Source of the DNA: Pseudomonas linyingensis
GTDB lineage: Bacteria > Pseudomonadota > Gammaproteobacteria > Pseudomonadales > Pseudomonadaceae
Direction of reading: 5' to 3'
Assembly (NCBI RefSeq): GCF_900109175.1
Contig: NZ_FNZE01000020.1
Coordinates: forward strand, 1-64,000
Length of the DNA stretch: 64,000 nucleotides
Part shown: piece by piece, positions 33,240-43,743 of the stretch
Position numbering within the stretch: position 1 is the stretch's first letter
Layout of the letters: each line of letters starts with the position of its first letter
Translations under genes and position numbers: made by a program
The notes under the pieces: model-generated
The model's database searches: none
The model's input: the letters and a program-made list of their open reading frames with translations, nothing else
What the model was told of the DNA's origin: nothing

Positions 33240-34016
33240 TCACTCGCGAATCTGCAGGCGCCGCGCCTCGGTGTAGACGTAGCGCACCTTCTCGTACTCG
33301 AATGGCGAGTTGAGCTGTCCGTAGCGGAAATCGTTGATGTGCCGGCGGTCGACGGCCATCAGTCCGTAGTAGGCCGTGCCCTGCTCGGTGAGGCCGGCCG
33401 CCGCGGCGGGGTTCGCCCCGCTGCCGAGGGCGGTGTCGAACACCAGACCGCCGGTATCGCGCAGGTTGGCGGGGCCGAGCAGCGGCAGCACCAGGTAGGG
33501 ACCCTCCTCGGCGCCCCAGTAGCCGAGGGTCTGGCCGAAGTCCTCGCTGCGCCGCTCCAGGCCCATGCGGCTGGCCGGATCCCACAGGCCGCCGACGCCG
33601 AGGGTGGTGTTGAACAGCAGGCGGGCGGTGGTGGTCATGGCGTCGCGACCCTGCAGCTGCAGCAGGTGGTTGGCCAGGCTGGGCAGTTCGCCGAGGTTGG
33701 CGAAGAAGTGGCTGACTCCGCTGCGTACGACGCGCGGGGTGACGAAGCGGTAGCCGTTGACCAGCGGCAGGTAGACCCACTCGTCGAAGCGCTGGTTGAA
33801 GTGGTAGACACGGCGGTTCCACTCCTCCCAGGGATCGTTGTTGACCAGCGCCACCAGGGTGGCGCGCTCGAACTCGCGCTGGTCGAGCTGGGGGTTGAAC
33901 TTCAGGCGCTCCAGCGGCTGGGTGAAGCCATCGGCGTCGGTGGTCTGCTCGGCCAGGGCGCTGACGCTGGTGGCGAGCAGGGTGGTCAGCAGCAGGCGGC
34001 GGAGGGCATCAGTCAC
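33240..34016 (-). CDS. mlaA: MlaA (VacJ) outer-membrane lipid asymmetry protein
   Basis: A 258-residue MlaA, which removes misplaced phospholipid from the outer leaflet and passes it to MlaC. Family blocks are NDPWEEWNRRVYHFNQRFDEWVYLP, FFANLGELPSLANHLLQ, RLLFNTTLGVGGLWDPA, RRSEDFGQTLGYWG and GPANLRDTGG. A signal peptide is present ([20 protein letters not shown]), but there is no lipobox cysteine, unlike E. coli MlaA, so it may not be lipidated. The GTG start at 34016 overlaps the end of the upstream hydrolase gene by 8 bp. The rest of the Mla transporter is not in the window. Confidence 0.92.
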   Translation of the reverse strand: MTDALRRLLLTTLLATSVSALAEQTTDADGFTQPLERLKFNPQLDQREFERATLVALVNNDPWEEWNRRVYHFNQRFDEWVYLPLVNGYRFVTPRVVRSGVSHFFANLGELPSLANHLLQLQGRDAMTTTARLLFNTTLGVGGLWDPASRMGLERRSEDFGQTLGYWGAEEGPYLVLPLLGPANLRDTGGLVFDTALGSGANPAAAAGLTEQGTAYYGLMAVDRRHINDFRYGQLNSPFEYEKVRYVYTEARRLQIRE

Positions 34017-35304
34017 GGAAGAACTCCAGAATGGCCTGGGTGTTGACCCGGTAGTTCAGGTTGCCGCAGTGCCCGCCGAGGGGGAACAGGGTCAGACGTG
34101 CGCCAAGGGTGCGGCGCAGAAAGCCGAGGTCGCCGGGGCCGAGGATCAGGTCGTCGCGGTTGTGGAATACGCTGATCTTGTCGCTGCCGGCCAGATAGCT
34201 CTGCAGCGAGTAGAGGCTGACCTGGTCGATCAGCTGCAGCAGGCTGTTGCCGTCGCCCTGGTCGCGCCAGTAGGGCAGCAGCTGCTCGCGGATATAGCAC
34301 TCGAAGTCGCAGAGCAGGGCGCGCTTGAAGAACGGCGTCAGGCTGGTGCCCTCGTCCATCGGGTAGGTCGGCGGGATGACCACCCCGCGGCGGTTGATCA
34401 GGTCCGAGGTGAAGGAGATGTCGGCGGCGGCGAAGCGGAAGGCGGCGCCGATCAGCATGGCCATTTCCTCGTCGGACAGGCGCTGTCGCGAGCTCTGGAA
34501 GTCGTAGAGCATCGCCGCGTCGATCTCCACCACGCCGCGTTCCTCGAAGTAGCGCGCCAGCTTGCCGAGCACCAGGTCGTAGAAGGTGCGGGTGTTGTCG
34601 ATGCCGCGGACCTCGGTCTGCACCAGACGGTCGAGGTTGCTCACCGAGGTGAGCAGGTTGACCGGCGGGTTGATCAGTAGCACGCGGCGGAAGTTGAACG
34701 CCTGGCGGCTTTCGTCGAGATGGCTGACGAAGGCGGCATTCAGGCCGCCGAGGCTGTAGCCGGTCAGGTAGTAGTCGGTTACCGGCAGGTCGTGCTGCTG
34801 ATCGCGGATCCTCTCCATGACCCGGTACATGTCGACCGCATCACGGTCGGAAATGCCCGGCGTGGCATGCCGCGAGGCGGCGGCCATGAAGTCGTAGCTG
34901 GTCGGCGATGACAGCTGCACCACGTGGTAGCCGGCCCCGTAGAACAGACGCTTGAGCTCTTCGGTCTTGATGTTGGCGAAATGCGCGCCGGTGCCGGAGA
35001 TGATGAACATCAGCGGCGCAGGGCCGGACTGGCGGGCCAGGCGGTATTTCAGCGTCTTTACCGGCCAGAAGTTGTCCGGCAGTTCGCGACGTGGGCGCAG
35101 GCGCAGGCTGTAGTCGGCCTGATCGATGTCGGCATCGTCCGGCAGGCTGGGGCGCAGTTCCGGCGGGGTGGTAGCGATGGTCGCCTCGAACGGATTGGCC
35201 AGCGGGAAGCCGTAGCTTGCGGCGTCGATCTCGTTGACCGCCGCCTGGGCGCAGCCCAGCCAGAGGGTGGCGAGGAGCGCGAAGAGGCGTGAAGCAAGGG
35301 GCAT
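34009..35304 (-). CDS. Secreted alpha/beta-hydrolase-fold protein coupled to mlaA
   Basis: A 431-residue exported protein with signal peptide [21 protein letters not shown]. The alpha/beta-hydrolase features are [22 protein letters not shown], a nucleophile elbow [12 protein letters not shown], and late GHCGNLNYR containing a possible catalytic His. That argues for a serine esterase or lipase-like enzyme in the periplasm or at the envelope. It overlaps mlaA by 8 bp, so the two are translationally coupled and the substrate may be a phospholipid, which is inference from context. ATG 35304 is used, and the 12-codon extension is not signal-like. Confidence 0.82.
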   Translation of the reverse strand: MPLASRLFALLATLWLGCAQAAVNEIDAASYGFPLANPFEATIATTPPELRPSLPDDADIDQADYSLRLRPRRELPDNFWPVKTLKYRLARQSGPAPLMFIISGTGAHFANIKTEELKRLFYGAGYHVVQLSSPTSYDFMAAASRHATPGISDRDAVDMYRVMERIRDQQHDLPVTDYYLTGYSLGGLNAAFVSHLDESRQAFNFRRVLLINPPVNLLTSVSNLDRLVQTEVRGIDNTRTFYDLVLGKLARYFEERGVVEIDAAMLYDFQSSRQRLSDEEMAMLIGAAFRFAAADISFTSDLINRRGVVIPPTYPMDEGTSLTPFFKRALLCDFECYIREQLLPYWRDQGDGNSLLQLIDQVSLYSLQSYLAGSDKISVFHNRDDLILGPGDLGFLRRTLGARLTLFPLGGHCGNLNYRVNTQAILEFFRD

Positions 35305-35564
35305 GCAGTAGCAACCTTCCGCAGATCGGATTTTGGGCATGGGTGAGTCTGACCCGCAGCCTCCGGCCGAGTTGCGCTGGAGTTCGCAGGATTCGGACCG
35401 GCGGACCCGGCGCGGGTCGTGCTGGACAGTGTGTCACCTGTACCGGGAAAGGGAAGTCGCCGCGGTTTTTTCGGCAAAACGGCAGGCACACCCTTTGGCC
35501 GGAGCGGAGATATCCGGACCGGCGAAAGCCCCGTTTAGGGACTGTAACTACGTACAGCAGTTAC

Positions 35565-35909
35565 TCAGTAGTCGCTATCCTCGTCGCGACTGTTCAGCTC
35601 ATGCAGGTGCTTGCGGGCGAGGGCCAGAAAGCGCGGGGTCAGGCCGATATCCTCGTACAGCGGATCACCCTGCTCGTCGGTGGCGACCACCTTGCTGCCC
35701 TTCACATAGGGGAAGCTCCCCTCCAGCTCCTGCAACGCCACGCCGACCAGCTCGCTCAGCAGCTCCTCGGGGCGACGCTTGGGGTACATTTCGCTGAGGG
35801 CGGCCACCCGGGCGGCCGACTCCACGTCGAGCGGAATGCTGTAGATGGTCTTGCTCAGCTTGCCCTTGGCGCTGAGCTCCCATTCACTCACCAGATCGCG
35901 GATTTTCAT
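35565..35909 (-). CDS. Conserved small protein of unknown function
   Basis: A 114-residue soluble protein that I recognise as conserved in Pseudomonas but cannot assign a function. Features are a basic helical start ([24 protein letters not shown]), [30 protein letters not shown], which reads like a ribbon-helix-helix-type dimer region, and [22 protein letters not shown]. Homologues are sometimes labelled type 1 pili tip component, but nothing here supports a pilin: there is no signal peptide and no cysteine pair. ATG 35909 has a perfect GGAGG site. Confidence 0.75.
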   Translation of the reverse strand: MKIRDLVSEWELSAKGKLSKTIYSIPLDVESAARVAALSEMYPKRRPEELLSELVGVALQELEGSFPYVKGSKVVATDEQGDPLYEDIGLTPRFLALARKHLHELNSRDEDSDY

Positions 35910-36038
35910 GCATGCCTCCGGCCTTGGACTGCGGTCGGTAACGGGGATGTCTTTAGAATGAGCCTAGACTGCTCTTGGGTCTCTTGCCGCAAGGCAAGCA
36001 GTGCCGGGCAGGCAAGGGACACTGGAAGGAGAGCGAAG

Positions 36039-38675
36039 ATGGCGGAAATCGATGCGCGCTTGCGCGAGGACGTCCACCTGCTGGGCGAGCTGCTGGGTGA
36101 GACCTTTCGCGCCGAGCGCGGCGCGGACTTTCTCGACAAGATCGAACGCATCCGCAAGGGGGCCAAGGCGGCGCGGCGCGGCTCGCCGGCCGGCGCGCAA
36201 CAATTGGCGCAAACCCTCGATGCACTGGCTGAGGACGAGTTGCTGCCGGTGGCGCGGGCGTTCAACCAGTTCCTCAATCTGGCCAACATCGCCGAGCAGT
36301 ACCACCGCATCCGTCGCCGCCGGCCGGACGAGCCGTTGCCGTTCGAGGAACGGGTGTTGGGCGAAGTGCTCCAGCGCCTGCAGGCCGCCGGTCACAGTTC
36401 GCAGAGTCTGGCGCAGCAGATCGCCGGTCTGGATATCGAGCTGGTGCTCACCGCCCATCCGACCGAGGTGGCGCGGCGCACCCTGATCAAGAAGTACGAC
36501 GATATTGCGGCCTGTCTGGCTGCGCAGGATCATGCCGATCTGTCCGTGCGGGAGAAGGCCCAGGCGCGTCGCGAGTTACGCCGGCTGCTGGCCGAGGTCT
36601 GGCATACGGAAGAAATCCGTCGCAGCAAGCCGACCCCGGTGGATGAGGCCAAGTGGGGCTTTGCGGTGATCGAGCATTCGCTGTGGAGTGCCCTGCCGGG
36701 CTTCCTGCGCGGCGTCGACGAGCTGCTGCATGACTGCTGCGGGACCCGTCTGCCGCTGGAGGCGGCACCGATTCGCTTTGCCTCGTGGATGGGCGGCGAC
36801 CGCGACGGCAACCCCAATGTCACGGCGCAGGTTAGCGCCGAGGTGTTGCTGCAGGCACGGCGAATCGCCGCCGAGCTGCACCTGCGCGACGTCGAGCGAC
36901 TGATCACCGACCTGTCCATGCACCAGGCCAGCCCGGCGCTGCGCGAGCGGGCCGGCGACGCACCCGAGCCCTACCGCGCGCTGTTGCGCCAGCTGCGCAC
37001 GCGTCTGTTCGCCACCCGCGACTGGGCGGCTGCAGCGTTGCAGGACGGCCAGGCCCCGGGCGCCGCGGTGCTGCACGACAACGGCGAGCTGCTCGAACCG
37101 CTGCTGCTGTGCTACGACTCGCTGGTCAGCTGCGGTCTGGGCGCGATCGCCGACGGCCCGCTGCTCGACAGCCTGCGCCGCGCCCACACCTTCGGCCTGT
37201 TCCTGGTGCGCCTGGACATCCGCCAGGATGCCGGGCGGCATGTCGCGGCGCTCGACGAAATCACCGCCTACCTCGGTGTCGGCCGCTACGCCGAATGGGA
37301 CGAGACGCAGCGCCTCGAATTCCTCCAGCGCGAGCTGGACAATCCGCGCCCACTGCTGCCGGGACACTATCGGCCATCCGCCGACACCGCCGAAGTACTG
37401 GCCACCTGCCGGGTGGCGGCGCAGGCGCCGTCAGCGGCGCTGGGCTCCTACGTGATTTCCATGGCCGGTGCGCCGAGCGATGTGCTGGCGGTCGAGCTGT
37501 TGCTCAAGGAGGCCGGCCTGCAGCGGCCGCTGCGCGTGGTGCCGCTGTTCGAGACGCTGGACGACCTGGAGCACGCCGGGAGTGTGATCGATCGCCTGCT
37601 GAGCGTGCCTGGCTACCGAGCGCGCCAGGCCGGGCCGCAGGAAGTGATGATCGGCTACTCGGACTCGGCCAAGGATGCCGGTACGCTGGCAGCAGCCTGG
37701 GCGCAGTACCGCGCCCAGGAGGCGCTGGTCGAGGTCTGCGCTCGCCATGGCGTGGAGCTGCTGCTGTTTCACGGTCGCGGTGGTACCGTGGGACGTGGCG
37801 GCGGACCGGCGCATGTGGCCATCCGCTCGCAGCCGCCGGGCTCGGTGGCCGGGCGTTTTCGTGTCACCGAGCAGGGCGAGATGATCCGCTTCAAGTTCGG
37901 CCTGCCCGGCGTCGCCGAGCAGAACCTCAGTCTCTATCTGGCAGCGGTGCTGGAGGCCACTCTGTTGCCACCGCCGGCGCCGACCGCCGAATGGCGGGCG
38001 CTGATGGAGCGTCTGGCTGCCGACGGGGTGGCGGCCTATCGCGCGGTGGTGCGCGAGCATCCGCAGTTCGTCGACTACTTTCGCCAGGCCACCCCGGAGC
38101 AGGAGCTGGGACGCCTGCCGCTGGGCAGCCGCCCGGCTCGTCGGCGTACCGGCGGGGTGGAAAGCCTGCGGGCGATTCCGTGGATCTTCGCCTGGACCCA
38201 GACGCGCCTGATGCTGCCGGCCTGGCTCGGCTGGGAAACCGCGCTGGGGCGGGCGGCGGAGCGGGGCGAGATGCGTCTGCTGCACGAGATGCGCGAGCAC
38301 TGGCCGTTCTTCCGGACGCGCATTGACATGCTCGAGATGGTGTTGGCCAAGGCTGATGCGGGGATCGCCCGGCTATATGACGAACGTCTGGTCGAGGAAA
38401 ACCTGCGCCCGCTGGGGCAGCAGCTGCGCGACCTGTTGTCGCAGGCCGAGGGCATGGTGCTGGGGCTGACCGGCCAGGCGCAGCTGCTCGGTGGCGACTC
38501 CGTGCTGCGCGAGTCGATCAGTGTGCGCGATGCCTACCTCGACCCGCTGCACCTGCTGCAGGTCGAGCTTCTCGCCCGTTCGCGCCGGCTCGCCGAGCAT
38601 GCCGAGAGCCCACTGGAGCAGGCTCTGCTGGTGAGTGTGGCGGGCATCGCCGCCGGGCTGCGCAACACCGGCTGA
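36039..38675 (+). CDS. ppc: Phosphoenolpyruvate carboxylase
   Basis: An 878-residue anaplerotic enzyme making oxaloacetate from PEP and bicarbonate. Catalytic and binding motifs are [13 protein letters not shown] (active His), [43 protein letters not shown] (mobile loop), [22 protein letters not shown] and a C-terminus ending AAGLRNTG, close to the family's RNTG end that binds the aspartate inhibitor. ATG 36039 has a GAAGGAGAG site. The open frame upstream, to 35289, is antisense shadow. Confidence 0.97.
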   Translation: MAEIDARLREDVHLLGELLGETFRAERGADFLDKIERIRKGAKAARRGSPAGAQQLAQTLDALAEDELLPVARAFNQFLNLANIAEQYHRIRRRRPDEPLPFEERVLGEVLQRLQAAGHSSQSLAQQIAGLDIELVLTAHPTEVARRTLIKKYDDIAACLAAQDHADLSVREKAQARRELRRLLAEVWHTEEIRRSKPTPVDEAKWGFAVIEHSLWSALPGFLRGVDELLHDCCGTRLPLEAAPIRFASWMGGDRDGNPNVTAQVSAEVLLQARRIAAELHLRDVERLITDLSMHQASPALRERAGDAPEPYRALLRQLRTRLFATRDWAAAALQDGQAPGAAVLHDNGELLEPLLLCYDSLVSCGLGAIADGPLLDSLRRAHTFGLFLVRLDIRQDAGRHVAALDEITAYLGVGRYAEWDETQRLEFLQRELDNPRPLLPGHYRPSADTAEVLATCRVAAQAPSAALGSYVISMAGAPSDVLAVELLLKEAGLQRPLRVVPLFETLDDLEHAGSVIDRLLSVPGYRARQAGPQEVMIGYSDSAKDAGTLAAAWAQYRAQEALVEVCARHGVELLLFHGRGGTVGRGGGPAHVAIRSQPPGSVAGRFRVTEQGEMIRFKFGLPGVAEQNLSLYLAAVLEATLLPPPAPTAEWRALMERLAADGVAAYRAVVREHPQFVDYFRQATPEQELGRLPLGSRPARRRTGGVESLRAIPWIFAWTQTRLMLPAWLGWETALGRAAERGEMRLLHEMREHWPFFRTRIDMLEMVLAKADAGIARLYDERLVEENLRPLGQQLRDLLSQAEGMVLGLTGQAQLLGGDSVLRESISVRDAYLDPLHLLQVELLARSRRLAEHAESPLEQALLVSVAGIAAGLRNTG

Positions 38676-38764
38676 GCTGCCGCCAAGCGGCGTCCTGCTG
38701 TCTTGTGTCGGGCCGGGTAGCTGTGTATTTTGGTCTGCTTTTTCACCGCCCCATTTCATGCTAG

Positions 38765-39487
<723 letters not shown>

Positions 39488-39504
39488 TTCGCTTCGTGCT
39501 GCAA

Positions 39505-39537
39505 CCGACGGCCCGCCCTGTGCGGGCCGTCGGCGTT
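39505..39537 (+). terminator. Rho-independent terminator of adk
   Basis: A 12-bp perfect stem CCGACGGCCCGC / GCGGGCCGTCGG with a short CCTGT-type loop, followed by CGTTT. It is 17 bp after the adk stop. Confidence 0.8.
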
Positions 39538-39649
39538 TCAGGGCCGGCTGCGCATGGCGTGCGGCCCGGCCGGCGGTGGCCTGCGCACGCCGCGGCGATC
39601 CACGGCTGCTACAATGCGCGCCCGTTTTCCATCGTACCGGACCTCTGTC

Positions 39650-40324
39650 ATGACCACCCTGCTGGCCCTGGATACCGCCACCGAAGCCTGTTCCGTCGCG
39701 CTGCTGCACGAGGGGCGGGTCTACAGCCGCTATGAGGTGATCCCGCGCCTGCATGCCCAGCGCGTGCTGCCGATGGTGCAGGAAGTGCTGGCCGAGGCCG
39801 GCATCGCCCTCGGCGCCGTGGAGGCCATCGCCTTCGGCCGCGGTCCGGGCGCCTTCACCGGCGTGCGCATCGCCGTCGGCGTGGTCCAGGGCCTGGCCTT
39901 CGCCCTCGGCCGCCCGGTGCTGCCGATCTCCAACCTCGCGGTCATGGCCCAGCGCGCCCATCGCGAGCAGGGTGTCAGCCAGGTGGCCACCGCCATCGAT
40001 GCGCGCATGGACGAGCTGTACTGGGGCTGCTATCGCCTCGAGGGCGGCGAAATGCGTCTGGCCGGCGTCGAGGCGGTGCTGCCGCCGGAGCAGGTCGCGC
40101 TGCCGCGCGGCGCCGAGGGCGAGTGGTTCGGCGCCGGCACCGGCTGGGCCTTCGCGGCGCGCATCCCGGTGGCGGTCGGCGGCATGGATGCCGGGCTGCT
40201 GCCGCATGCCGAGGACCTGCTGACTCTCGCCACCTTCGCCTGGGCGCGGGGCGAAGGCGTCGACGCCGAGCAGGCGCAGCCGGTGTACCTGCGTGACAAC
40301 GTGGCCACCCCGAAGAAGGGCTGA
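39650..40324 (+). CDS. tsaB: tRNA threonylcarbamoyladenosine complex subunit TsaB
   Basis: A 224-residue ASKHA-fold pseudo-enzyme (YeaZ) that scaffolds TsaD and TsaE for t6A37 formation on ANN-decoding tRNAs. LLALDTATEACSVALL, RLHAQRVLPMVQEVLAEAG and FGRGPGAFTGVRIAVGVVQGLA are diagnostic. ATG 39650 is used, and 32 codons of upstream open frame are non-conserved. TACAAT at 39610-39615 could be a -10 element. The next gene starts 1 bp after the stop. Confidence 0.95.
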   Translation: MTTLLALDTATEACSVALLHEGRVYSRYEVIPRLHAQRVLPMVQEVLAEAGIALGAVEAIAFGRGPGAFTGVRIAVGVVQGLAFALGRPVLPISNLAVMAQRAHREQGVSQVATAIDARMDELYWGCYRLEGGEMRLAGVEAVLPPEQVALPRGAEGEWFGAGTGWAFAARIPVAVGGMDAGLLPHAEDLLTLATFAWARGEGVDAEQAQPVYLRDNVATPKKG

Positions 40325-40325
40325 A

Positions 40326-41186
40326 GTGGCCGTGCTGCCGTACTTTCTCGGCTGCCCGTCGTGGAACGAGCCGGCCTGGCGCGGCGAACTGTATCCGCCG
40401 GGGCTGGCCAGTCGCGATTTCCTGCCGGCATACTGCCGGGTGTTCAACGCCGTGGAAGGCAACACCACCTTCTATGCCCGGCCGGCGGCGGCGACCCTGG
40501 CGCGCTGGGCGCAACTGATGCCCGAGCACTTCCATTTCTGCGCCAAGCTGCCGCGCGACATCAGCCACGGAGGCGACCTGCGCGACAACCTCGCCGCCGC
40601 GCGCGACTTCCTCGAGCTGCTGACACCGCTGGGCGCGCGGGTCACGCCGCTGTGGCTGCAGCTGCCGGCCAGCTTCGCTCCGTCGCGCCTCGCCGAGCTG
40701 GCGGCGTTCATCGACGGCTTGCCATCCGGGCGCAGCCTGGCGGTTGAGGTTCGCCATCCGGCGTTCTTCGCCCGTGGCGAGGAGGAAAGGGCGCTCAACC
40801 GCCTGCTGCTGGCGCACGGCGTCGAGCGCATCGGTCTCGACTCGCGGGCGCTGTTCAGTTGCACCGCGCGCAGCCCGGCGGTGTTGCATGCGCAGAGCAA
40901 GAAGCCGCGGCTGCCGCCGCGCCCGGCGGCGTTCACCCAGGCGCCCCAGGTGCGCTTCATCGGCCACCCGGAACTGCAGGCCAACGATCCCTTCCTCGCC
41001 CCCTGGCTGGACAAGGTCGCCGGCTGGATCGAGGAGGGCCGCACGCCCCACGTGTTCCTGCACACCCCCGACAACCACCGCGCCCCCGAGCTGGCGCGGC
41101 GCTTTCATGCGCAGCTGATGGTGCGCCTGCCGGGGCTGCCGTCGTTGCCAGAGAGTGGCATGGGCGAGCAGCTCGGGCTGCTGTAG
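40326..41186 (+). CDS. DUF72 (YecE-like) protein
   Basis: A 286-residue DUF72 TIM-barrel protein. Family marks are FLGCPSWNEPAWRGELYPPG, FNAVEGNTTFYARP, FHFCAKLPRDISH, LPASFAPSRLAEL, AVEVRHPAFF and HTPDNHRAPELARRF. Its biochemical role is unknown. The start is either GTG 40326, 1 bp past the tsaB stop, or GTG 40332, and both are non-ATG. The close spacing suggests co-expression with tsaB. Confidence 0.88.
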   Translation: MAVLPYFLGCPSWNEPAWRGELYPPGLASRDFLPAYCRVFNAVEGNTTFYARPAAATLARWAQLMPEHFHFCAKLPRDISHGGDLRDNLAAARDFLELLTPLGARVTPLWLQLPASFAPSRLAELAAFIDGLPSGRSLAVEVRHPAFFARGEEERALNRLLLAHGVERIGLDSRALFSCTARSPAVLHAQSKKPRLPPRPAAFTQAPQVRFIGHPELQANDPFLAPWLDKVAGWIEEGRTPHVFLHTPDNHRAPELARRFHAQLMVRLPGLPSLPESGMGEQLGLL

Positions 41187-41261
41187 GGGCTGTCCCCCTC
41201 TGCCATTGCCCGGCGCTTTCACGCTACCCTCGCCACACCACCACGGACCGGAACCTCTTCC

Positions 41262-42107
41262 ATGCCCCTGCCGCGCCTTGCGTTGCTCGTCGCCTTGGCC
41301 ATGCTGGCCTTCGCCGCCAACTCGCTGCTGTGCCGCATCGCGCTGCGCGACGGGCATATCGACGCCGCCAGCTTTACCGCCCTGCGTGTGCTCGGCGGCG
41401 CGCTGGTGCTGTGGCTGATCGTTCGTGTGCGCGCCGCCCCGGCGCCGCGTGCCCTGGCCGGCAGCAACCTGTCGGCGCTGGCGCTGTTCGTCTATGCCGC
41501 CGGGTTTTCCTGGGCCTACCTGCAGCTGGCCGCGGCCACCGGAGCGCTGCTGCTGTTCGGCGCGGTGCAGGCGAGCATGATCCTCTGGGGCCTGTGGCGT
41601 GGCGAACGGCTGGCGCTGGGGCAGAGCTGCGGCCTGTTGCTGGCCTTCGGCGGCCTGGCCGTGCTGCTGTTGCCCGGCGCCAGCGCGCCGCAGCTGTTGC
41701 CGGCGCTGTCGATGCTGCTGGCCGGGGTGGCCTGGGGTGTGTATTCCCTGCGTGGCCGTGGCGTCGGCGATGCCACGGCGAACACCGCCGGCAACTTCAT
41801 CCGCGCCCTGCCGCTGGCGCTCCTGCTGGGGCTGCTTGGCCTGCCGTGGGCGCGGCTGGACGGGGCCGGACTGGTGTATGCGCTGCTCTCCGGCGGCCTG
41901 GCCTCGGGCGTCGGCTATGCGCTGTGGTACGCGGTGCTGCCGGCGCTGCGCGCCACCCAGGCCGCGACGGTCCAGCTCAGCGTACCGCTGATCACCGCGC
42001 TGTTCGGCGTGCTGCTGCTCGGCGAACCCTTCGACCTGCGTCTGCTGCTGGCCTCGGCGCTGCTGCTCGGCGGGGTGGCCTGGGTGCTGCTGGGGCGTGC
42101 GCGATAG
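41262..42107 (+). CDS. EamA/DMT-family transporter
   Basis: A 281-residue inner-membrane protein with about ten hydrophobic helices in two EamA repeats, of the drug/metabolite transporter superfamily. [31 protein letters not shown] at the start and [23 protein letters not shown] near the end are typical. The transported solute cannot be read from sequence. It may export amino acids or metabolites. Confidence 0.88.
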   Translation: MPLPRLALLVALAMLAFAANSLLCRIALRDGHIDAASFTALRVLGGALVLWLIVRVRAAPAPRALAGSNLSALALFVYAAGFSWAYLQLAAATGALLLFGAVQASMILWGLWRGERLALGQSCGLLLAFGGLAVLLLPGASAPQLLPALSMLLAGVAWGVYSLRGRGVGDATANTAGNFIRALPLALLLGLLGLPWARLDGAGLVYALLSGGLASGVGYALWYAVLPALRATQAATVQLSVPLITALFGVLLLGEPFDLRLLLASALLLGGVAWVLLGRAR

Positions 42108-42168
42108 GGCGGGCCGCTGCGTTATTTGGCAAAATGGCCTCCCCACCGTCCCCAGTCCGGAAGTCCCG

Positions 42169-42942
42169 ATGTCCGCCAGCCCTGTTCGCATCCGCGTCGA
42201 AGCCCTGAGTCCCGTCCACGAACTTGCCGCCGGGCAGTGGGCCGAGCGCCTGGGGCTTGGGGATGCGGACGAGGCCGAGTTCGCCCTGCAGCTGGGCGAC
42301 GACGGTCTGCAGCTGGCCGAACTCGGCCCCGATGCGCCGGGCCCGGTACGCGTCGACTTCGTCGCAGGCGCCGCCGCCCACCGGCGGCTGTTCGGTGGCG
42401 GCAGTGGACAGATGATCGCCAAGGCCGTTGGCGTGCAACCCGGCGTGCGCCCGCAAGTGCTGGACGCCACCGCCGGTCTGGGGCGCGACGCCTTCGTGCT
42501 GGCCAGCCTGGGCTGCGCGGTCAGTCTGATCGAGCGCCAGCCGCTGATCGCCGCGCTGCTCGAGGATGGCCTGGCGCGTGCCGCCCGCGCCCCCGAGGTG
42601 GCGCCCATCGTCGCGCAGATGCGCCTGCTGACCGGCAACGCCGTGCAGATCATGGGCGACTGGCAGGGCGAGCCGCCGCAGGTGATCTACCTTGACCCGA
42701 TGTTCCCGCACCGCGACAAGAGTGCGCTGGTGAAGAAGGAGATGCGCCTGTTCCGCCCCCTGGTCGGCGACGACCTCGACGCTCCGGCGTTGCTCGAGGC
42801 GGCCCTGGCCCTGGCCAGCCACCGCGTGGTGGTCAAGCGCCCGCGCAAGGCGCCGTGCATCGACGGGCCCAAGCCGTCCTACCAGCTCGAAGGCAAGTCC
42901 AGCCGCTACGACATCTACCCGAAAAAGGCCCTGAAGGGCTAG
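42169..42942 (+). CDS. rsmJ: 16S rRNA (guanine-1516-N2) methyltransferase
   Basis: A 257-residue SAM-dependent RsmJ methylating m2G1516 in helix 45 of 16S rRNA. The SAM motif is [19 protein letters not shown], with [20 protein letters not shown], the active-site [21 protein letters not shown] and [13 protein letters not shown] 42169 (MSASPVRI) is the family start. The 24-codon extension into the EamA gene end is discarded. Confidence 0.94.
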   Translation: MSASPVRIRVEALSPVHELAAGQWAERLGLGDADEAEFALQLGDDGLQLAELGPDAPGPVRVDFVAGAAAHRRLFGGGSGQMIAKAVGVQPGVRPQVLDATAGLGRDAFVLASLGCAVSLIERQPLIAALLEDGLARAARAPEVAPIVAQMRLLTGNAVQIMGDWQGEPPQVIYLDPMFPHRDKSALVKKEMRLFRPLVGDDLDAPALLEAALALASHRVVVKRPRKAPCIDGPKPSYQLEGKSSRYDIYPKKALKG

Positions 42943-42977
42943 GCTGAGGCCTACGGGAACAAGGAAGGAGGCGGGAT

Positions 42978-43742
42978 ATGCAGGACGTCCGCGTAGCGCT
43001 GTTCATCGATGCCGACAACTCGCCGAGCCGCAAGATCGAGGCGATCCTCGCCGAACTGGCGGTACTTGGCATGGTTTCCATCCGCCGTGCCTACGGCAAC
43101 TGGAAGAGTCCGCGGCTGGAATCCTGGGTGGCGGTGCTGCACGAGCACGCCATCCAGCCGGTCCAGCAGTTCGACCTGGTCAAGGGCAAGAACGCCACCG
43201 ACATGGCCATGGCCATCGACGCCATGGACGTGCTGCACGGCAAGCCGGTCGAGGTGTTCTGCCTGGTGTCCTCGGATTGCGACTTCACTCCGCTGGTCAC
43301 CCGCCTGCGCGCCGAGGGCAAGCAGGTGATCGGCTTCGGCGAGCGCAAGTCGCCGGAACCCTACGTCAACGCCTGCTCGCGTTTCGTCTTTCTGGACGAC
43401 ATCCCGGTCGAGGTGACCATTCAGCCGCTGAAGAGCGCCGAGGGTGCCGCCTCGGCCGGAGCGGGCGTGCCGGAGGTGGCCTGCCGGCTCACGGGGCATG
43501 AACTCAAGGGCAACAGCAAGCTGATGAGCCTGCTGCGCAATGCGGTGGCCTTCGCCGCCGACGACGAAGGCTGGGCGCATCTCAGCCTGGTCGGCGCGCG
43601 CATCGCCAACCAGGCCTCCTTCGACCCGCGCAACTACGGTTATGCGCGACTGGTGGACCTGTTCGCCGCCATCGACCTGTTCGAGATCAAGCGCGTGGGC
43701 AACCACCCGCAGGTGCGCTACAAGCGCCGCCAGCAGGTTTGA
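42978..43742 (+). CDS. NYN-domain nuclease-like protein with C-terminal LOTUS (OST-HTH) domain
   Basis: A 254-residue protein. Residues 1-150 form a NYN/LabA-type PIN-like domain: ALFIDADNSPSRK (Asp pair), KGKNATDMAMAIDAMD and VSSDCDFTPLVTRLRAEGK supply the acidic metal-binding set, so RNase activity is plausible. Residues 175-250 (LRNAVAFAADDEGWAHLSLVGARI ... YGYARLVDLFAAID) look like an OST-HTH/LOTUS RNA-binding fold. AAGGAGG precedes ATG 42978. It is 35 bp after rsmJ and may be co-expressed with it. The RNA target is unknown. Confidence 0.85.
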   Translation: MQDVRVALFIDADNSPSRKIEAILAELAVLGMVSIRRAYGNWKSPRLESWVAVLHEHAIQPVQQFDLVKGKNATDMAMAIDAMDVLHGKPVEVFCLVSSDCDFTPLVTRLRAEGKQVIGFGERKSPEPYVNACSRFVFLDDIPVEVTIQPLKSAEGAASAGAGVPEVACRLTGHELKGNSKLMSLLRNAVAFAADDEGWAHLSLVGARIANQASFDPRNYGYARLVDLFAAIDLFEIKRVGNHPQVRYKRRQQV

Positions 43743-43743
43743 A

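Noticed and set aside
35544-35564. GTAACT...AGTTAC inverted repeat after the small conserved gene as a terminator
   Set aside because: The 6-bp stem is AT-rich and no T-run follows on the minus strand, so a terminator call is not supported.
36039-38675. Several minus-strand frames of 90-290 codons within ppc
   Set aside because: They are antisense to catalytic motifs of ppc, lack ribosome sites and have no recognisable domain.
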